Positions 1 through 7,014 of a stretch of DNA of 64,000 nt are shown here, one piece after another (position 1 is the stretch's first letter; the number at the start of each line of letters is the position of its first letter). Under the pieces are notes generated by a model. The model did not search any database, was not told where the DNA came from, and saw nothing but the letters and a program-made list of their open reading frames with translations. This stretch comes from Hespellia sp. Lineage in GTDB: Bacteria > Bacillota > Clostridia > Lachnospirales > Lachnospiraceae. The translations under genes were made by a program, and so were the position numbers. Location: the NCBI GenBank assembly GCA_022790755.1, contig JAAVXR010000073.1:1-64000 (forward strand), read 5' to 3'.

Positions 1-752
1 AACTTTCGACTCCTCTTGGGAAGCCTGAGTGCATTTAGGGCTTTATCCTGTTTCTGTCGAATCGCACTCTGTGGCGCTCCTTCCGTCTCTCCCAGCTCTT
101 TCAATGTCTTCCCTTCTATGAACCTGCAGCGCAGTATCCTCCCCTGACCATCCGGCAGCGCATCCACTTCTTCCCATAACATCCGCTTCATGTTCTGGTG
201 ATCCAGATGACGAATACAATCCCCTTCCACATCTTCCCCGGAAGAAATGGTATCCAACAGATCAAGTCCCTCATCCTCACATGGTATTGGTGCGCTGAGG
301 CTGCCTATTTGCCCCATTCTTTCATCTTCCCTGATAACATGAAGCTTTTCCTCACTGATACTTAAAACAGCGCACAGGGCCGCGTCTGAGGGTTCCACTC
401 CATAATACGCTTGGTATTCTCTCACGGCTTTCCGATACTTCCTGATCCACTCTTTGGTATACACGGGAATCTTCACCACACCACAATAGTTGTCTATATA
501 CCGCCTCATAGCCTGCTTAATCCAAAATGCAGCATAATAGAGGAAGGGTATGCTTTGTTCTGGATCGTACTGCCGCACAGCCTCACACAGGCCCAAAAAT
601 CCTTCCTGCTGCAGGTCATCCATTTCGGCATATCCTCGATATTTCATAGCCAGCTTTGCAATAAATCCTTTGTTCTGTTTCCAAAGCAGCTCCATGTTCT
701 CGGCTTCTTCTTCCCCAGCCTGAATTCGGATAACGATCTGTTCATTGGTCAT
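1..752 (-). CDS. Sigma-70 family RNA polymerase sigma factor, phage-like, 3' end cut by window edge
   Basis: About 250 residues can be read from the ATG at 752 to the left edge without a stop. Residues ~35-90 form a sigma region 2 (MDDLQQEGFLGLCEAVRQYD, then FWIKQAMRRYIDNY), residues ~105-135 look like region 3, and the last visible ~55 residues form a region 4 helix-turn-helix (LPDGQGRILRCRFIEGKTLK). In the sigma-70 family these contact the -10 and -35 elements. A purine-rich GGGTGATAG precedes the ATG. It lies 4 bp after the small gene at 757-924 and downstream of capsid genes, so control of late genes of this element is plausible (inference). Only a few C-terminal residues can be missing. 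Confidence 0.85.
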   Translation of the reverse strand, partial: MTNEQIVIRIQAGEEEAENMELLWKQNKGFIAKLAMKYRGYAEMDDLQQEGFLGLCEAVRQYDPEQSIPFLYYAAFWIKQAMRRYIDNYCGVVKIPVYTKEWIRKYRKAVREYQAYYGVEPSDAALCAVLSISEEKLHVIREDERMGQIGSLSAPIPCEDEGLDLLDTISSGEDVEGDCIRHLDHQNMKRMLWEEVDALPDGQGRILRCRFIEGKTLKELGETEGAPQSAIRQKQDKALNALRLPKRSRK

Positions 753-756
753 TCTA

Positions 757-924
757 TCACCCACATATCCATTGTTTTGCTTCCTGGAATCCGGAAGCTT
801 CCCACAGATAATAGATCAGAGGTCTAGTGTTTCTTTTCCTCCTGATCTTCTTATGGCTCTGATCGGCGCGTCGGACGGCTTCACAGGCGGTCACATCCAT
901 ATAGCCTTCTTGATTTCTGTTCAT
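757..924 (-). CDS. Small phage-type hypothetical protein upstream of sigma factor
   Basis: Encodes 55 residues starting MNRNQEGYMDVTACEAVRRA, ending in a basic stretch and an aromatic tail. The reading frame extends upstream to 987, but the ATG at 924 is preceded by GGAAGGTGGG at good spacing and is the likely start. Four bases separate its stop from the sigma gene, which suggests translational coupling. I do not recognise a defined domain. The DVTACEAVRRADQSHKK portion is hydrophilic and probably helical. Confidence 0.6.
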   Translation of the reverse strand: MNRNQEGYMDVTACEAVRRADQSHKKIRRKRNTRPLIYYLWEASGFQEAKQWICG

Positions 925-1003
925 TTGTCCCACCTTCCAAAAACACCCCAGATCATCCGTATGGAAAACCCAGGGTATTTTTATCATATTGTAACGGATT
1001 TAC

Positions 1004-1849
1004 TTATGCTATCGGTGTATTCTTCTGGTAGTAAATCGCTTTCTTCTTATTCTCCAGGACGAACGCATCATATACGATACGCCCTTCTACCAACTGACCA
1101 TTGATTCCCGGTGGATTGATGTGCGTGTTATAGCTTGCCAGCTTTTCCGGTGCAACGGTTGCACACGGATGACACACCATAAACCCGAAATTCTCTGGAA
1201 GTCTGGAGGCCGGTACTTTTAATACATCGGCTCCATCCAAATTGGAGACGACGCCTCGCAGCCGCAGATCATTGCCGATTTCTGTTTCCATCACGATATC
1301 CTTGCACTTCTTCATCAGAATGTAGGTATCTGGTGTCACGACAATGTATCGTCCTGTTTCAGGTACTTCCGAATTGTCCAATTCATTATTGGCTTTGATG
1401 ATTTCATCATAGATATTTTCTGCTGTCAGTGTTACGGCCGCAGGGTTTGTTCCGGCTCCATTCACCATCTTTGCATACACATGTTTGTCTACTTCCGGAA
1501 TCACTACCTCCCTCAATTGACGTGCAAGCGCTGTCGCTGCTTTCAATGTCTGTGCAGTTTCGTCTGCATCCAAGGTATCAATCGCAAAAGTGAATGAACG
1601 GTCTTTTGTCAATGTGAAATCCTCTGTCGTTGCATCAAGAGACTCCACCGCTCCATATCTGGACCAATTGGAGCCAGATGCGCCTGTACGCCCATAATCG
1701 TTCATGCTTCCCGTGCTGATTTTATATACCTTCACGGTATGCGCTCCGGTCCAGTCAAAATCTTGATTGGTCAGAAGCGACTTTTTGCTCTCTGTTGAGA
1801 ACTGTTCGTCCACATAAGGGAGGAACTTTGTAACTAATTCTATCGCCAT
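1004..1849 (-). CDS. Phage major capsid protein
   Basis: Encodes 281 residues (MAIELVTKFLPYVDEQFSTE...). The opening helix, a mid-protein VIPEVDKHVYAKM segment and the C-terminal FVLENKKKAIYYQK are typical of HK97-fold coat proteins found in Firmicutes phages and prophages. The product would form the icosahedral shell. The gene starts 6 bp after the stop of a DUF4355-like scaffold gene, the canonical scaffold-then-coat order. No portal, protease or terminase lies on the helicase side. Downstream comes a sigma factor rather than head-tail connectors, which is unusual for an intact prophage. Its assignment as coat protein is firm; its role in a satellite is inference. Confidence 0.88.
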   Translation of the reverse strand: MAIELVTKFLPYVDEQFSTESKKSLLTNQDFDWTGAHTVKVYKISTGSMNDYGRTGASGSNWSRYGAVESLDATTEDFTLTKDRSFTFAIDTLDADETAQTLKAATALARQLREVVIPEVDKHVYAKMVNGAGTNPAAVTLTAENIYDEIIKANNELDNSEVPETGRYIVVTPDTYILMKKCKDIVMETEIGNDLRLRGVVSNLDGADVLKVPASRLPENFGFMVCHPCATVAPEKLASYNTHINPPGINGQLVEGRIVYDAFVLENKKKAIYYQKNTPIA

Positions 1850-1855
1850 GTTATC

Positions 1856-2281
1856 TTATCCTTTCTGATGGTCCAGCCCCATCGCTTTGCGGATTGGATC
1901 AGACTGCATTTTATGCCCGCCCATTCTCGCTCCCCACGCTTTTCCAACTGGACCTTGTTTTAGATTCTTAATTGCTTCAATTGCTTGTTCGATCGACTTC
2001 TCATCACTGTATCTGAGGATATCCGCAAGGCTCGTTGGTAGGCCGGCGTCCAAGAGTTTCTCTCGGGCAGTGACACGCAGTTCCCGCTCTTCCAGACTCT
2101 TTTCTCCATCCGGTTCCGATTCCTTTGCAGCTTCCAATTTCCTACGTTCTCTTGCAAGACGATTCTTTACGATATCGTCCACTTCTTCCTGTGTGAAAGT
2201 CTTGTTGTTCTGTTCCTGGTTTTCGCCTGTGTTTTGCAGATCGTTTTGTGTCTGTGTTTCCAATGTCGTATTGTTTTCCAT
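1856..2281 (-). CDS. Phage scaffolding protein, DUF4355 type
   Basis: Encodes 141 residues from the ATG at 2281, which follows AGGAGGTATAGTT. The open frame continues upstream to 2425, but that part has no ribosome site. The protein is Gln/Asn-rich at the N-terminus, then carries the charged helix QEEVDDIVKNRLARERRKLE and a RVTAREKLLDAGLP segment characteristic of DUF4355 scaffold proteins. Scaffolds template procapsid assembly and are then released or cleaved. Tight linkage to the coat gene supports the call. Confidence 0.8.
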   Translation of the reverse strand: MENNTTLETQTQNDLQNTGENQEQNNKTFTQEEVDDIVKNRLARERRKLEAAKESEPDGEKSLEERELRVTAREKLLDAGLPTSLADILRYSDEKSIEQAIEAIKNLKQGPVGKAWGARMGGHKMQSDPIRKAMGLDHQKG

Positions 2282-2502
2282 AACTATACCTCCTGTTTTA
2301 CGTCCTGTAGACCTGTTTGCCGAGCTTATACTCGTTGATAAATTGAAAAAGAAAGAGATTTCAGCAAATAAAAAAGGCGCGGAAACAACTGGTGACAATC
2401 TGTCACTCCATGCTTCCCACGCCATAAGGCTTACACCGAAATACGCTCCAGTGCGGTACTTTATTATTCTATTTGCTGTATGATAATTATAACATACAGA
2501 TT

Positions 2503-2711
2503 AATATTCATCAACCGCATTTTCTCATTTCCCGTACTTCACCCGTGGTTCGATGGATTTCCGCCTTAAAATACATCAACCATATTTTGAATTTTCTCGG
2601 GGTTCGCTCGCTGTTCGATTCATGCGCATCTTAAAATATATCAATTACTTTCTACATTTCCCGGAGTTCGATCGGGGTTCAACTTCTTTTTGAATAAAAT
2701 ACATCAATTTT
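2503..2711. repeat. Degenerate ~65-bp tandem repeats overlapping the 3' end of a small gene
   Basis: Four units begin with AAATACATCAA-like cores at about 2503, 2568, 2633 and 2696 (spacing 65, 65 and 63 bp). Each of the first three continues through TTTCCCG or TTCTCGG, then GGTTCG/GTTCGA motifs. Read on the minus strand, the unit nearest the gene encodes the C-terminal tail of the 70-residue protein (LMYFIQKEVEPRSNSGK). The next two encode decayed versions with the same EPR...K pattern interrupted by stops. This looks like repeated duplication of a gene tail followed by decay. The remainder of 2282-2644 holds no gene I can support. Confidence 0.6.
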
Positions 2712-2857
2712 TCTGAATCAATCTCCATATAGGCATTTCGGTATCTTCCTTTTTGGGTTCTGGATATCTTCCAGGATTTTACCAGTGGGAAGAGCTGCTG
2801 GATCACTCCGGCAAGCTCCTCTTCCGTGTTATATGAGATTTTTAGTTTTACACTCAT
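2645..2857 (-). CDS. Hypothetical small protein of mobile element
   Basis: Encodes 70 residues (MSVKLKISYNTEEELAGVIQ...). A short beta-alpha start (VKLKISYNTEEELAGVIQQLFPLV) is followed by a basic KISRTQKGRYRNAYMEI strand pattern. The start codon overlaps the stop of the next upstream gene (2854-3054) by 4 bp, so it belongs to the helicase-to-capsid operon. Its last ~20 residues lie in a tandemly repeated DNA unit. I cannot name a family; similar short proteins are common in phage and integrative-element replication modules. Confidence 0.6.
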   Translation of the reverse strand: MSVKLKISYNTEEELAGVIQQLFPLVKSWKISRTQKGRYRNAYMEIDSEKLMYFIQKEVEPRSNSGKCRK

Positions 2858-3054
2858 GATTCGGTTCCATTCTGAAGTATGGAATCAATGACCAGAAATA
2901 CCTTTTTGAGAAATCCTTCTGAGGTATCCGGCGCCGCCTTTAGTGTTTCTCGCTTCCACTCCTCATATTGCCAAGCCGGAAGTCTTCTACACGTAGCAGC
3001 CATTTCCAAGATCATGGGGATACATTCTATGTATAATTCTCTTTCTGTCATCAC
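2854..3054 (-). CDS. Hypothetical small protein of mobile element
   Basis: Encodes 66 residues (MMTERELYIECIPMILEMAA...) that look all-helical, with a WQYEEWKRETLKA segment. It overlaps both neighbours by 4 bp (ATGA-type junctions at 2854 and 3051), showing tight translational coupling in the operon. Function unknown. Confidence 0.6.
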   Translation of the reverse strand: MMTERELYIECIPMILEMAATCRRLPAWQYEEWKRETLKAAPDTSEGFLKKVFLVIDSILQNGTES

Positions 3055-3272
3055 ACAACGCCACCTTTCCGCACAAGATCCTTAAACTCCTTATTAGCTC
3101 TATTCATACCCGCTTCAATCTCAAACAACGCATTGCCGAGACTGTTCTCAGGTTCACCAGAAACTTCCACAACTTCCGATACATACATTTGAAGAATTCC
3201 GATCAGAGACTCCAAGCGTTCATATTTATAATGAATACAATCTAGTTCCAACAACAATTCGTTCATTTTCAT
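3051..3272 (-). CDS. Hypothetical small helical protein of mobile element
   Basis: Encodes 73 residues, helical and acidic (LLLELDCIHYKYERLESLIG...), resembling the small coiled helper proteins common in clostridial phage early regions. A GAAAGGAAAGAGGGAAC purine run precedes the ATG. It opens the three-gene overlapping cluster running down to 2645. No catalytic motif is seen. Confidence 0.55.
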   Translation of the reverse strand: MKMNELLLELDCIHYKYERLESLIGILQMYVSEVVEVSGEPENSLGNALFEIEAGMNRANKEFKDLVRKGGVV

Positions 3273-3295
3273 AAGTTCCCTCTTTCCTTTCTGCT

Positions 3296-3382
3296 GGAAA
3301 CCATGCTATTATGTAAATGGTTTTTCTGGCATGGTTCCAACTGTGCTGCCCTGTAGATATTCGCGTATCTATGGGGCTTTTT
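3296..3382 (+). terminator. Two hairpins, the second terminator-like in + direction
   Basis: An inverted repeat pairs GGAAACCATGC (3296-3306) with GCATGGTTCC (3329-3338). It is followed by GCCCTGTAGATA (3348-3359) pairing with TATCTATGGGGC (3366-3377) and then a TTTTT run. The T-run follows the stem only in the + direction, opposite to the surrounding minus-strand genes. It could end an antisense transcript or act as a structured intercistronic element. Confidence 0.45.
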
Positions 3383-3614
3383 AATAATTAGAATCATCTA
3401 AACTCTGTTTGATACCGGAAGGCAACAGAGCAATATTTTGCATATGGTCATTTAACACTTTCAGCTCTGAAACCATTACAATGCTAATTGCCTCACTGCC
3501 TGACAACCCCCGGTAGTCTTCCATAAGCTCTTTTGCTGTATCCATACATTCATCTTCCAATTCTCCAAACAATTGCAGATTCATATTCGTTGGTTTTGTT
3601 TTTTGTTTACTCAT
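3381..3614 (-). CDS. Hypothetical small protein downstream of the iteron region
   Basis: Encodes 77 residues (MSKQKTKPTNMNLQLFGELE...). The N-terminus is hydrophilic and the rest probably helical (EAISIVMVSELKVLNDHMQN). GGAGGGAAAGAT precedes the ATG. It is the first gene after the putative replication origin and is separated from the next gene by the hairpin pair at 3296-3382. No family recognised. Confidence 0.55.
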   Translation of the reverse strand: MSKQKTKPTNMNLQLFGELEDECMDTAKELMEDYRGLSGSEAISIVMVSELKVLNDHMQNIALLPSGIKQSLDDSNY

Positions 3615-3663
3615 ATCTTTCCCTCCATTTTGATACTTTCTCTATAGAGAAACTTTTATTAGC

Positions 3664-3836
3664 TGAAATGTACGTAAAAACGTTGATTTTACGGGGTTTG
3701 TCCGTACTCTTCAATCTGATTAGTACGCAACATATATGAAAATTACATCAGTCCGTACTCTTCAAAATCACCGTACTTTTCATTTTGACAAGTACGTAAA
3801 AGCGTTGATTTTAAAGGATTTTTTCTGTACTTTTCA
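3664..3836. other. Iteron cluster: putative replication origin of the mobile element
   Basis: The 10-mer GTACTCTTCA or GTACTTTTCA occurs at 3704-3713, 3755-3764, 3773-3782 and 3827-3836. Inverted one- or two-mismatch versions (TGAAATGTAC, TGATTAGTAC, TGACAAGTAC) occur at 3664-3673, 3717-3726 and 3786-3795. A 22-bp direct repeat, GTACGTAAAA then A or G then CGTTGATTTTA, lies at 3670-3691 and 3792-3813. The sequence between is AT-rich. The cluster sits immediately 3' of the helicase gene, the position of the iteron origin in staphylococcal pathogenicity islands. Calling it an origin is inference from this layout. Confidence 0.6.
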
Positions 3837-3860
3837 CATTTAGAAGTTTGTCTATAGTGT

Positions 3861-5072
3861 TTAGTCTGTCTGCAAATCAAGTTCCTGCTGCACTGGTTCC
3901 GGTTCTTGTTCCTCTTCTTCATGTCCCGGAAGAATCCAAACGTTTTTTGGTGGAAACTCTTTCGTCTTTTTTGTAATGATTCCGAGTTCCTCTTTTGCTC
4001 TATACATTGCACTATCTGAAATCTTATTCGCCTTTGCCAGCTCATAAAGCTCTTTCGCAGGCCTATGTCCTTCTGGCATGTTATTTATAATGAGCAGCTT
4101 TGCTGCCTCTACTGCAGGCGCCGCTTTTGCTTTTTGTTTTCCCCGAATTGCGGTATAATCATCCATTGTCAATGAATTCTCCCCCAAGTAAACAATACCA
4201 CCATTATCTGGATCAATTTCAAACAAAATAGTCTTTCCTCTCTTGGCAAGGCTCGACTTTTCATGAGACATAAATTTTATATCGTCCTCTCCAGGGACAT
4301 TTCCTAAAGCAATATAACTTCTACACTTCCCCATGATGTCCGTCGATCCTAAAACCCTTGTAATAGCATCCCCTTTTTGATTCTTGTTAAAATGACAGAT
4401 CAGGACCACTGCTGTGCCATACTTTTCCGCCAAGTCTACGATATGGCCGACTCTTTCATTCGTCTTATTTGGTGCATTCATATCTATATCGCTCCCTATG
4501 TACGCCTGGAAGGGATCAAATATCATCAATGCCGGACTTGCTTGCTTCATATAGTCCTCTATTTCAGGGCTGTCAAACATGAGCTGAGTTTTATTGTCCA
4601 CCACAACAAAAACTCTGTCCATATCGGCGCCACACTCTCGCATTCGCTTTTTTATCGTGTCCCCGATTCCGTCCTCCGCAGTCAAATAAACCACATTTTG
4701 TGGAAGATTCCCTTCAAATGGCACGAGATTGAAAAACTGCTTCCCGTTGGTAACACACGCCGCCATATAACACAACAAATAGGTCTTTCCCACTCCTGGA
4801 TAAGCAGCGCAAAGTGTCACCTTCCCTCGTGGAACATATGGACAATACAACCAGTTGACGGACTCCTCTTCAATGTCAGCCAAACATACAAGAGAGACCA
4901 TCTCACGCGGTTTTTTTGCAGGTCTATATTTCCCATTATCGAACACGGCTACACAATCTTTTTCCTGACGTATCTCCTCCAGTCTTTCTTCTATCCTTTG
5001 AAGTTCCTCAGCATCAGAATCTCTTTTTTCCTCTGCAAAAGCTCCTCTTCTTCCAGGAGAAGATTCTTCCAT
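3861..5072 (-). CDS. RepA-like RecA-fold replicative helicase/ATPase (AAA_25 type)
   Basis: Encodes 403 residues. Residues 1-57 are charged and coiled. A RecA-fold domain follows with Walker A AAYPGVGKT (residues 89-97), Walker B ALMIFD (181-186) and a downstream ICHFNKN strand. The C-terminal ~80 residues (residues ~320-385) look like a winged helix ending in an acidic Gln-rich tail. This matches hexameric RepA-type helicases of phages, plasmids and satellites that open the origin and load replication proteins. The 5' end overlaps the preceding gene by 82 bp and has only a weak ribosome site, so the exact start is uncertain. Iterons lie right after its stop. Confidence 0.8.
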   Translation of the reverse strand: MEESSPGRRGAFAEEKRDSDAEELQRIEERLEEIRQEKDCVAVFDNGKYRPAKKPREMVSLVCLADIEEESVNWLYCPYVPRGKVTLCAAYPGVGKTYLLCYMAACVTNGKQFFNLVPFEGNLPQNVVYLTAEDGIGDTIKKRMRECGADMDRVFVVVDNKTQLMFDSPEIEDYMKQASPALMIFDPFQAYIGSDIDMNAPNKTNERVGHIVDLAEKYGTAVVLICHFNKNQKGDAITRVLGSTDIMGKCRSYIALGNVPGEDDIKFMSHEKSSLAKRGKTILFEIDPDNGGIVYLGENSLTMDDYTAIRGKQKAKAAPAVEAAKLLIINNMPEGHRPAKELYELAKANKISDSAMYRAKEELGIITKKTKEFPPKNVWILPGHEEEEQEPEPVQQELDLQTD

Positions 5073-5380
5073 TGTTCCGTTTCTCGCTCTTTCTTCCGTA
5101 ATTCTTCACCTTCTTTCTTTTTGCTGAAATCTTGCTTTATGTACCATTCAGCCACCCTTTTCATTTCTTCATCGCGCTTCTGCTCATAGGCAGAAACAAA
5201 CTGTTGATAATACTCCTCTGCCTTGCTGTATCCTAGAATTCTCAATCTGGCAATTGCTTCCTTGGAAAACCCTGGATATGATAATTCATAACTATACATT
5301 CTTTTAAAAAACTCCATCGACAAATGCATATCCGGCTTAATTAGTGCGAGAAATTCTTCTTTACTCGACGTGCGCACCAT
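4991..5380 (-). CDS. Hypothetical charged coiled-coil protein of replication module
   Basis: Encodes 129 residues from the ATG at 5380, preceded by GAGGAAAAAGTCT. The upstream frame extension to 5488 overlaps an HTH gene and is less likely. The first half (MVRTSSKEEFLALIKPDMHL...) is globular; the second half is a long Glu/Lys-rich coiled coil (KKKEGEELRKKERETEQWKN). It overlaps the HTH gene upstream and the helicase gene downstream, so it is translated within the early operon. It might act as a replication accessory or loader; that is speculative. Confidence 0.6.
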   Translation of the reverse strand: MVRTSSKEEFLALIKPDMHLSMEFFKRMYSYELSYPGFSKEAIARLRILGYSKAEEYYQQFVSAYEQKRDEEMKRVAEWYIKQDFSKKKEGEELRKKERETEQWKNLLLEEEELLQRKKEILMLRNFKG

Positions 5381-5615
5381 AGACTTTTTCCTCAAAATCC
5401 ATCCCCATATGCTTGTACAACTTCCGACGATAGATAATAAAAGTATCGCTCTTATTTCCAGTTTTAGATTTTGGTATACATTCTCCAAAAGTCCAGATAC
5501 CGAGACGGATACGCTCTCTCACTGCCTGTGGATTACAGCCTAAAATCTTTCCCGCTTCTTTTGCGGATATGGTTTCTCCTGAATTTCTCAATAGTTTCCT
5601 CCTTCCTTTGTGCAA
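5361..5615 (-). CDS. Helix-turn-helix DNA-binding protein, excisionase-like
   Basis: Encodes 84 residues. The SAKEAGKILGCNPQAVRERI segment (residues ~17-36) is a MerR/excisionase-type winged HTH, followed by a basic wing (KSKTGNKSDTFIIYRRKLYK). Such small proteins serve as recombination directionality factors or early regulators in integrative elements. It lies between the Cro-like gene and the replication genes on the lytic-side operon. Excisionase versus regulator cannot be decided from sequence alone. Confidence 0.65.
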   Translation of the reverse strand: MHKGRRKLLRNSGETISAKEAGKILGCNPQAVRERIRLGIWTFGECIPKSKTGNKSDTFIIYRRKLYKHMGMDFEEKVYGAHVE

Positions 5616-5653
5616 TGCTGCATAACCTTCTTTGCCCTCCCTGGCAATTACTT

Positions 5654-5854
5654 TTAGTTTTCAGTTTCAATAATTTCCGTTACATCCACGCCAAGCGCCT
5701 TTGCAATCTTGCCTGCCGCCTGTGGTGTAACTCGTTTCTGATTCAGGATCATACAGAAACGTTGTCTGCTGACATTTGCACGCTTAGCTGCTTCACCTAT
5801 TGAAAGCCCACTATTTGCGAGTGCAATATCAAATTTAGTATCGTTGATCGTCAT
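5654..5854 (-). CDS. Cro-like XRE-family regulator
   Basis: Encodes 66 residues: a single HTH_3 domain (LSIGEAAKRANVSRQRFCMI) with the ALGVDVTEI ending typical of Cro/CI folds. GAGGTGAGACA precedes the ATG. It is transcribed divergently from a CI-like repressor at 5997, with operators in between, the classic temperate-element switch. Its promoter TTGACA-17-TATTGT is readable at 5911-5939. Confidence 0.85.
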   Translation of the reverse strand: MTINDTKFDIALANSGLSIGEAAKRANVSRQRFCMILNQKRVTPQAAGKIAKALGVDVTEIIETEN

Positions 5855-5886
5855 TGTCTCACCTCATTTCTTCGTTTATTTCGTTT

Positions 5887-5982
5887 TGTAATATTTCATT
5901 TCGCAATATTACAATAATATCATTTTGAAATAATGTCAAGTAATTATTGAAAAAAAAATTACATTTTGTTATTATTAACAAT
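5887..5982. promoter_or_regulatory. Divergent promoters and operators of the CI/Cro switch
   Basis: The minus-strand promoter has TTGACA (complement of 5934-5939), a 17-bp spacer and TATTGT (5911-5916). The plus-strand promoter has TTGAAA (5947-5952), 17 bp and TATTAT (5970-5975). A perfect inverted repeat with 9-bp arms TGTAATATT (5887-5895) and AATATTACA (5905-5913) overlaps the cro-side -10. A second, TTGTTA (5966-5971) and TAACAA (5976-5981), spans the repressor-side -10. These are good operator candidates for the two regulators. Confidence 0.7.
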
Positions 5983-5996
5983 AAAGGGGGTGTATT

Positions 5997-6500
5997 ATGT
6001 CCAATATATCCAAAAACCTAAGAAACGCTCGTACGGATGCTGGATATACGCAGAGTCAACTTGCGAAAGAGCTAGGAGTATCGCAAACAGCAATTGCATT
6101 GTGGGAAAATGGAACCCGCGAACCTAATTCAGACACCATAGAAAAGCTCGCTGATATATTTTCTACCAAACCGTCCTATCTTATGGGGTGGCAAGATGAA
6201 GAAGTGGAAATAGATTCGAAAATAGAACAAATTATAGAACGCATAGAAAACGAAGATTTGGAACAAGCAGAAGTTTCTAGGCTTGTTCAAAAGATGAGCG
6301 ATTTAATGGATGAACAGCTTGATATTGAAAATAATATAAATGAACAAGATTCTAAATTTTATAAAAATCTTTCAGACAAATCTGTCTACTTTGATAGTGA
6401 TGAATATTCAGAATCAGAACTGGAAGAAATAAGGGATTTTGCGGAATTTATTAAAAGTAAAAGAAAGATGAATAGCCAAGATATCGAAAAAGATGAGTAG
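5997..6500 (+). CDS. CI-like XRE-family repressor
   Basis: Encodes 167 residues. The N-terminal HTH_3 domain (YTQSQLAKELGVSQTAIALW, residues ~18-37) is followed by an acidic helical region and a Lys-rich tail. There is no LexA/S24 peptidase domain, so RecA-driven self-cleavage is not expected. Induction may rely on an antirepressor from a helper phage, as in satellites (inference). AAAGGGGG precedes the ATG. The stop codon overlaps a GAGTAGAG/CTCTACTC hairpin (6495-6522) without a T-run. Confidence 0.85.
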   Translation: MSNISKNLRNARTDAGYTQSQLAKELGVSQTAIALWENGTREPNSDTIEKLADIFSTKPSYLMGWQDEEVEIDSKIEQIIERIENEDLEQAEVSRLVQKMSDLMDEQLDIENNINEQDSKFYKNLSDKSVYFDSDEYSESELEEIRDFAEFIKSKRKMNSQDIEKDE

Positions 6501-6765
6501 AGAGGAAATTTCCGCTCTACTCGATCGGACACTGAACCCAATTTAGCAGAATGCAAGGAATAAAACACGAGGTAACGATTCGTTAGGTCAGCGCAGTTTT
6601 GCGCTCTCCTCAATCCGAACCCCGGCTGAATTTTCAGCCCGGCTATTTCGTCCGCCCTGTCCAATTTTGGACTCAACAACAGCACCATGACAATATAATA
6701 TGCTTACCCAGGGAGCCGTTGAGGTGCTATGTCAACCGCCGGACGAAAGAAAGGGGGTTGGTGCT

Positions 6766-6855
6766 ATGGTTACATACTACGATCTATTCACGTTTGTAAT
6801 TATGCTTTGTTCTGTTATCGCCCTTGTATACACGATTTTCAGCAACAAAAAATAG
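6766..6855 (+). CDS. Small hydrophobic toxin of par/Fst-like type I toxin-antitoxin module, copy 1
   Basis: The 29-residue reading frame MVTYYDLFTFVIMLCSVIAL... has one membrane helix (residues ~7-25) and a polar SNKK tail, the build of holin-like/Fst-type membrane toxins. AGGGGG lies 8 bp before the ATG. The 5' leader folds (GTTGA...TCAAC around 6719-6740) just upstream of a CCGCCGG block. The stop codon lies inside a terminator stem shared with a convergent minus-strand RNA. Very short, but its near duplicate at 8486-8566 shows constraint. Confidence 0.75.
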   Translation: MVTYYDLFTFVIMLCSVIALVYTIFSNKK

Positions 6856-6941
6856 CGCCCCTCGTCTGGTAAACTAAGGCGCTATTTTATAACACTTATT
6901 TGCCGGCGGTCAGGCTACATCTGACTAACGGCTCCCTTGTT
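6849..6941 (-). ncRNA. Putative antisense antitoxin RNA, copy 1, with bidirectional terminator
   Basis: A strong minus-strand promoter TTGACA (complement of 6970-6975), 16-bp spacer and TATAAT (complement of 6948-6953) predicts a start near 6941. The ~93-nt RNA opens AACAAGGGAGCCG, has a GTCAG/CTGAC hairpin and a CCGCCGG block, and ends at AAAATAGCGCC (6849-6859) paired with GGCGCTATTTT (6878-6888). That stem has T-runs on both sides. The leaders of toxin and antitoxin RNAs share GGGAGCCGTT and ACCGCCGG. Their loops can pair (GCUA with UAGC), as expected for a par-like kissing interaction. Confidence 0.65.
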
Positions 6942-7014
6942 AAGTATATTATATCAAATATACCGAATATGTCAAACCCTTTCATGCCCTCCCTGGCCGG
7001 AAGGAGTATAGACA

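Noticed and set aside
411-1104. Two overlapping plus-strand frames of 119-138 residues
   Set aside because: They lie opposite the sigma factor and small phage gene, have no ribosome sites and odd composition, so they are shadows.
1887-2483. 198-residue plus-strand frame
   Set aside because: Antisense to the scaffold gene, Ser/Phe/Arg-rich as expected from reverse reading of charged helices.
2503-2711. Regular ~65-bp spacing suggested a CRISPR array
   Set aside because: Units are degenerate over their full length, without conserved short repeats and unique spacers, and extend a coding tail.
4377-5189. 270-residue plus-strand frame
   Set aside because: Antisense to the RepA-like gene and its neighbour; no promoter or ribosome site.
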